Part shown: one piece after another, positions 62,274 through 64,000 of the stretch
Layout of the letters: each line of letters opens with the position of its first letter
Numbering within the stretch: position 1 is the stretch's first letter
Assembly (NCBI RefSeq): GCF_964036645.1
Contig: NZ_OZ038525.1
Coordinates: 3,662,001 to 3,726,000, forward strand
Direction: 5' to 3'
DNA from: Tenacibaculum sp. 190524A02b
GTDB taxonomy: Bacteria > Bacteroidota > Bacteroidia > Flavobacteriales > Flavobacteriaceae
Length of the DNA stretch: 64,000 nucleotides
Position numbers and translations under genes: made by a program
The notes under the pieces: generated by a model
The model's input: the letters and a program-made list of their open reading frames with translations, nothing else
Database searches by the model: none
Told to the model about the DNA's origin: nothing

Positions 62274-63872
62274 GTGAGAGGAGTAATCAAAGTTTGTGTT
62301 TTAATATTTGTTGGATTATTGGTGACAAGTTGCGCACGTAGAGGAAATCCAGAAGGAGGGCCTAAAGATGAAAATGCACCTATAATGGTGACAGCTAATC
62401 CTCCTTATGAAAGTATAGAATTTGATGAAAAAAACATTCGTATTTATTTTGATGAATACATTGTTTTAAAAGATCTAACAAAACAATTAGTAGTATCACC
62501 ACCATTTAAAAATCCTGCATTAATAGAGCCACAAGGTACGCCTAGTAAGTATATTAATATTAAAATTTTAGACACCTTAAAATCCAATACTACATATACT
62601 TTTAATTTTGGAAATGCAGTGCAGGATAACAATGAAGGAAATAAATTAGAGAGTTTTAAATATGTTTTTTCTACTGGAAAGTATATCGATTCTCTAAAAA
62701 CAAAAGGAAGTGTAAAAGATGCGTTGACAAGAGAAACAGATAAAAGTATTGGTGTTTTATTATATAGAATTGATAGCAGTTTTAATGATTCTATTATTTA
62801 TAAGAGAAAACCAGATTATGTGACCAGTACGCTAGATAGTACAAGTTACAATTTTTCAAATATAAAAGAAGGAAACTATTTATTATTGGCTTTAAAAGAG
62901 AGTGCTAATGATTATATATTTAATCCTAAAATTGATAAAATAGGCTTTTTATCCGATACAATTTCCTTGCCTAGAGATAGCGTTATCAACAAAGACATCA
63001 GGATTTTTAAAGAAAAACAACCATTTAAATTTAAAAGAGGGAAAGAAATTTCTAAAGGAAAAATTCAGTTTGGTTTTGAAGGAGGAAAGGATTCATTAAA
63101 AATTGAATTGCTTTCAAAGGTGCCACAAGATTTTAATTCCTATTTTCAATTTGAAAAAGATAAAGATACATTGTTTTACTGGCACTCACCTATTAAAAGA
63201 GATTCGTTAAATTTTACCGTTACTAAGAACGATTTTATTGATACAATTACCGTTCGTTTACGTAAAAAGAAGTTAGATTCATTATCACTATCATCAAACG
63301 TAAAAAGTATACTACATCTTAATGATACCTTGTTTTTTGAAGCAAATAATCCATTAATTAAAACAGATAGTACCAAGATAACTTTTGTAGATCAAGATAC
63401 TGTAGCAGTCAATTACCAATTGAAAAAGATTGAGATTAACAAATTGGCGATATTGTTTGAGAAAAAACCAAAAACAAATTATGAACTAACAGTTTTACCT
63501 AATGCTTTTGTTGATTTATATGAGACTAAAAACGATACACTGAACTATAAGTTTAATACAAAGGATATTGAAGATTATGGAAGTATTGTAATAGATTTAC
63601 AAAAAAAGGTAAATGCGCCTGTAATTATAGAGCTTTTAGAAAAAGATGAGGTAGTAAAAACGGTATATGTTTCTACTTCTAAAAAAATAACTTTTGATTT
63701 ATTAGAACCTAAGGAATATTCTGTAAGAGCTATTATTGATGAGAACAAAAACAATAAATGGGATTCAGGAAATTTTTTAAGAAGAATACAACCAGAGCGA
63801 GTGATATATTTTGAAAAAGAGTTTAAATTAAGAGCTAACTGGATTCAAAACGAAAGTTTTACGATAGAATAA
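62274..63872 (+). CDS. Lipoprotein with bacterial Ig-like (Big_5) domain
   Basis: 532 residues. GTG start begins a lipoprotein signal peptide (VIKVCVLIFVGLLVTSC, Cys 20) followed by ARRGNPEGGPKDENAP, a signature of this Bacteroidota family. The Big_5 domain (about 35-135) shows PPYESIEFDEKNIRIYFDEYIVLKDLTKQLVVSPP and TTYTFNFGNAVQDNNEGN. The rest is beta-rich with repeats of DSL/DTL turns and a closing DENKNNKWDSGNFLRRIQPERVIYF. Likely an outer-membrane-associated structural or binding lipoprotein; exact function unknown. A terminator follows. Confidence 0.9.
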   Translation: MRGVIKVCVLIFVGLLVTSCARRGNPEGGPKDENAPIMVTANPPYESIEFDEKNIRIYFDEYIVLKDLTKQLVVSPPFKNPALIEPQGTPSKYINIKILDTLKSNTTYTFNFGNAVQDNNEGNKLESFKYVFSTGKYIDSLKTKGSVKDALTRETDKSIGVLLYRIDSSFNDSIIYKRKPDYVTSTLDSTSYNFSNIKEGNYLLLALKESANDYIFNPKIDKIGFLSDTISLPRDSVINKDIRIFKEKQPFKFKRGKEISKGKIQFGFEGGKDSLKIELLSKVPQDFNSYFQFEKDKDTLFYWHSPIKRDSLNFTVTKNDFIDTITVRLRKKKLDSLSLSSNVKSILHLNDTLFFEANNPLIKTDSTKITFVDQDTVAVNYQLKKIEINKLAILFEKKPKTNYELTVLPNAFVDLYETKNDTLNYKFNTKDIEDYGSIVIDLQKKVNAPVIIELLEKDEVVKTVYVSTSKKITFDLLEPKEYSVRAIIDENKNNKWDSGNFLRRIQPERVIYFEKEFKLRANWIQNESFTIE

Positions 63873-63885
63873 AAACTATAGAATG

Positions 63886-63913
63886 AAAAAAGATGCTTTT
63901 AAAAGCATCTTTT
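63886..63913. terminator. Bidirectional intrinsic terminator
   Basis: Perfect palindrome AAAAGATGCTTTT / AAAAGCATCTTTT between the Ig-like lipoprotein gene and the minus-strand gene entering from the right edge. Confidence 0.88.
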
Positions 63914-63937
63914 ACCCTTCATTCTAAAATTTCTTTA

Positions 63938-64000
63938 TCATTTCCACATAGCGTTTTTAATAAGTCCTACAATTACCATTAAAACTCCGCCTCCAACTCC
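63938..64000 (-). CDS. C-terminal end of a minus-strand gene (partial)
   Basis: Twenty codons plus TGA are open from the right edge on the minus strand: GVGGGVLMVIVGLIKNAMWK. The end is glycine-rich and hydrophobic, suggesting a membrane helix at the C terminus. It ends 24 bases before a palindromic terminator, which supports it as a real gene end. Family cannot be named from 20 residues. Confidence 0.5.
   Translation of the reverse strand, partial: GVGGGVLMVIVGLIKNAMWK

Overview
The window is a 64 kb chromosomal segment of an AT-rich member of the Bacteroidota, most likely a marine Flavobacteriaceae (Tenacibaculum/Polaribacter-like; genus is inference). Reasons: type IX secretion and gliding genes (gldH, a sprE/porW-like TPR lipoprotein, two secreted enzymes with C-terminal sorting domains), many short lipoproteins, families such as DUF4837, DUF5687 and DUF3109, and repeated Bacteroidota -7 promoter boxes (TAnnTTTG). 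No rRNA, tRNA, CRISPR array, transposase or prophage was seen. No gene-free stretch exceeds 300 bases; the longest (17205-17489 and 30925-31207) hold a terminator, leader DNA and, in the first, an inverted repeat.

Layout. 1-4250: end of the succinate dehydrogenase operon (sdhA partial, sdhB) and an ALDH7-type aldehyde dehydrogenase. 4319-12348: accessory-looking stretch with a multidomain purple acid phosphatase, two orphan lipoproteins, an amino-acid-oxidase-like flavoprotein coupled to a diverged GreA/GreB-like protein, a lone ABC ATPase, and a sigma factor/membrane protein/HMA-like trio. 12415-17204: two lipoprotein peptidases (M13 and S9) and thioredoxin. 17490-24072: nucleotide metabolism (nrdB, nrdA, dgt) around a Panacea-domain protein overlapping a two-helix membrane protein. 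24201-27406: MarC, a small flavoprotein, glutaminase and an isoaspartyl peptidase/asparaginase. 27426-30924: pheS group and glutamate dehydrogenase.

31208-46015: envelope region: ricT-like PSP1 protein, gldH and a class A PBP in overlapping order; CoA-transferase genes split by a four-helix-bundle gene; exonuclease III; a LysM lytic transglycosylase with a DUF4837 lipoprotein; a DUF5687/ABC exporter; and sprE/porW. 46050-52207: bactofilin overlapping atpZ, then atpB-E-F-H-A-G (beta and epsilon are not here, as is usual in this phylum). 52376-64000: a membrane protein, a second T9SS-type phosphatase, an unknown overlapping gene pair, glyS, tandem paralogous coiled-coil membrane proteins, a methyltransferase, ComF, an Ig-like lipoprotein and the tail of a minus-strand gene.

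Most of the window is housekeeping. The best candidates for something new are the Panacea/2TM pair (21125-21941), the sigma/membrane/HMA trio (11151-12348), the structured intergenic region between nrdB and nrdA, the four-helix-bundle insertion in the CoA-transferase operon, and the GreA-like protein with a conserved-looking acidic tip. Functions rest on motif reading by eye; no database search was run.
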